Source: Methanosarcinales archaeon
Lineage (GTDB): Archaea > Halobacteriota > Methanosarcinia > Methanosarcinales > Methanogasteraceae
Direction: 5' to 3'
Length of the DNA: 7,223 bases
Assembly (NCBI GenBank): GCA_030606635.1
Contig: JAUWGA010000091.1
Location: 1-7,223, forward strand
Below are positions 6,133 through 7,223 of this stretch, piece by piece. Numbering within the stretch: the stretch's first letter is position 1; every line of letters starts with the position of its first letter. The notes beneath the pieces are model-generated. The model was given only the letters and a program-made list of their open reading frames with translations, was not told the origin of the DNA and searched no databases. The translations under genes and the position numbers were made by a program.

Positions 6133-7223
6133 ATGCAGTGCATACTGACCATAGCAGGATCTGATTCCGGCGGTGGCGCAGGCATAGAGGCGGACCTGAA
6201 GACGTTTGCCGCGCTTGGGATGCATGGCGCCTGCGCAATCACTTCGGTAACCGCGCAGAACACGCTTGGAGTGGAGCGCGTATACGACCTTCCCGAGGAT
6301 GTGATTGTCGACCAGATCCGGGCGGTAACAAGCGATATAAGAGTAGATTATGTAAAAATCGGGATGCTGTCATCTGAAAGGATCGTCCGCACTGTGGCAG
6401 GGGAGATTAAGGGCATTCCGTTCGTGCTCGATCCTGTGATGAGCGCGGAGGCAGGCGGGTCGCTGCTGGCAGATGATGCGCTGGACGCGCTTATATCGGA
6501 ACTGATCCCGCTCGCATCTGTTGTCACGCCAAACGTCTACGAAGCTTCTACCATAACCGGCATCCGGATCAGGAGCATCGAGGATGCAGGACGTGCTGCG
6601 GCAGCAATCGCCACGCTCGGATGCCGGGCTGCTGTCATCACTGGCGGGCATCTCGATGGCACCGATGTGCTCTGCGAGAGCCGCAGTGGCAAGATTGAGC
6701 CCCCCAGACTAATTCGGGGGTCCGGAGGTCTTATCGAGGGCGGGACGCATGGCGCAGGCTGCACGTACTCATCAGCGCTTGCATCGTATCTTGTGAAGGG
6801 ACTTTCTGTTTCGGATGCGTGCATCGCTGCGAAGGGTTTTGTCGAAGAAGCGATCGCAAACTCGTCCAGCATCGGCAGAGGGGTTGCTCCTGTCAACCAG
6901 ACCCGGGCGGTCACAGACGATGCGGCACGGTACCATGCGATCGCTGATGTCAGCGCCGCCGTAAGAGCGATCGAGGGCTCCGAGTCGTTCGCGTCACTGA
7001 TCCCTGAGGTCGGGTGCAACATCGGAAGCGCGATTCCCCTGGCGCAATCGGTCGGGGACGTTGCCGCGGTCAGGGGAAGGATCGTCACGATCGGCGGCGG
7101 CAGGGCACGCGCAGTCGGGTGCGCCGAGTTCGGTGCGTCGTCACACATCGCACGGCTCATCCTTGCTGTCATGCAGTTTGATCCAACGATGCGAAGCGCG
7201 CTGAATATCAGGTATTCGGGAGG
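6133..7223 (+). CDS. thiDN: ThiDN: HMP/HMP-phosphate kinase fused to ThiN thiamine-phosphate synthase (3' end beyond window)
   Basis: Bifunctional thiamine enzyme of archaea. Residues 1-255 are the ThiD kinase, which phosphorylates hydroxymethylpyrimidine and its phosphate: AGSDSGGGAGIEADLKT (8-24), TAQNT (40-44), DPVM (100-103), TPN (132-134) and THGAGCT (205-211) with the catalytic Cys210. THGAGCT has Ala where THGTGCT is usual. From about residue 265 the ThiN domain follows, which joins HMP pyrophosphate to the thiazole phosphate: GCNIGSAIP, DVAAVRGRIV, VGCAEFGASSHIAR and the final NIRYSG. The open frame covers 363 codons with no frameshift and is probably only some 60-80 codons short of the end, judging from the family. 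The linker before THGAGCT (about 190-204) seems a few residues longer than usual and is encoded by a GC-rich hairpin. ATG at 6133 fits the homology start, although no clear ribosome site precedes it; coupling to the gene 14 bp upstream is likely. Confidence 0.94.
   Translation, partial: MQCILTIAGSDSGGGAGIEADLKTFAALGMHGACAITSVTAQNTLGVERVYDLPEDVIVDQIRAVTSDIRVDYVKIGMLSSERIVRTVAGEIKGIPFVLDPVMSAEAGGSLLADDALDALISELIPLASVVTPNVYEASTITGIRIRSIEDAGRAAAAIATLGCRAAVITGGHLDGTDVLCESRSGKIEPPRLIRGSGGLIEGGTHGAGCTYSSALASYLVKGLSVSDACIAAKGFVEEAIANSSSIGRGVAPVNQTRAVTDDAARYHAIADVSAAVRAIEGSESFASLIPEVGCNIGSAIPLAQSVGDVAAVRGRIVTIGGGRARAVGCAEFGASSHIARLILAVMQFDPTMRSALNIRYSG
6701..6720 (+). repeat. GC-rich inverted repeat within thiDN
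   Basis: CCCCC (6701-6705) pairs with GGGGG (6716-6720), and G6707-A6708 can pair with T6714-C6715 past one bulged A. This gives a 7-bp stem with a 5-nt loop. It is within the coding frame (residues about 190-196) and has no U tract after it, so it is not a plausible terminator. Confidence 0.4.

Noticed and set aside
6700..6722. Hairpin in thiDN considered as a transcription terminator or sign of a gene end
   Set aside because: The reading frame continues through it into an intact ThiN domain, and no T tract follows.
6537..7172. Open frame of 211 codons on the minus strand, opposite thiDN
   Set aside because: It is a shadow of the GC-rich ThiN and late ThiD coding sequence, with a low-complexity Ala/Ser/Pro-rich translation and no motifs.
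1..7223. CRISPR array, insertion sequence, integrase site or toxin-antitoxin pair
   Set aside because: No regularly spaced direct repeats, transposase motifs, tRNA-end duplication or small coupled gene pair of that type were seen.

Overview
The window looks like chromosomal DNA from a euryarchaeon of the methanogen/ANME (Methanomicrobia-related) lineage. The gene content points there: an archaeal-type Rnf complex, the coenzyme F420 enzyme CofC, a ThiD-ThiN fusion, a DUF35 zinc-ribbon/OB-fold protein, a DUF2150-like protein, and a tRNA-Thr with no encoded CCA and a U discriminator. TATA-like promoters replace bacterial -35/-10 elements. I cannot name the genus from sequence alone.

Layout. Positions 1-1607 (minus strand) hold the start of an rnf operon: rnfC, then rnfD overlapping it by ATGA and running off the left edge. 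rnfC uses a TTG start behind a strong AGGAGG. Positions 1608-1723 are a divergent promoter region with a TATA box for rnfC and another, weaker, for a DUF35 gene on the plus strand (1724-2113). A tRNA-Thr(UGU) follows DUF35 after 8 bp. Twelve bp further on is the stop codon of the convergent cofC. cofC (2207-2860) is the second gene of a minus-strand pair whose first gene is an 866-residue multidomain phosphohexomutase (2857-5457); the two overlap by ATGA. An 82-bp divergent region (5458-5539) separates this pair from a plus-strand pair: a 192-residue DUF2150-like protein and thiDN, which runs off the right edge.

How the genes fit together. Rnf couples ferredoxin oxidation to membrane ion transport. 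CofC makes the activated phospho-acid intermediate of coenzyme F420. ThiDN makes thiamine phosphate. DUF35 proteins in archaea bridge acetoacetyl-CoA thiolase and HMG-CoA synthase in the mevalonate pathway, although here the partner genes are absent. The theme is core energy and cofactor metabolism, not a mobile or defence island. No transposon, CRISPR array or integration site was seen.

The least explained item is the phosphohexomutase. All four catalytic loops are intact, but about 228 N-terminal and 97 C-terminal residues fall outside the canonical fold. The N-terminal junction coincides with a sharply AT-rich patch, and the gene is translationally coupled to cofC.
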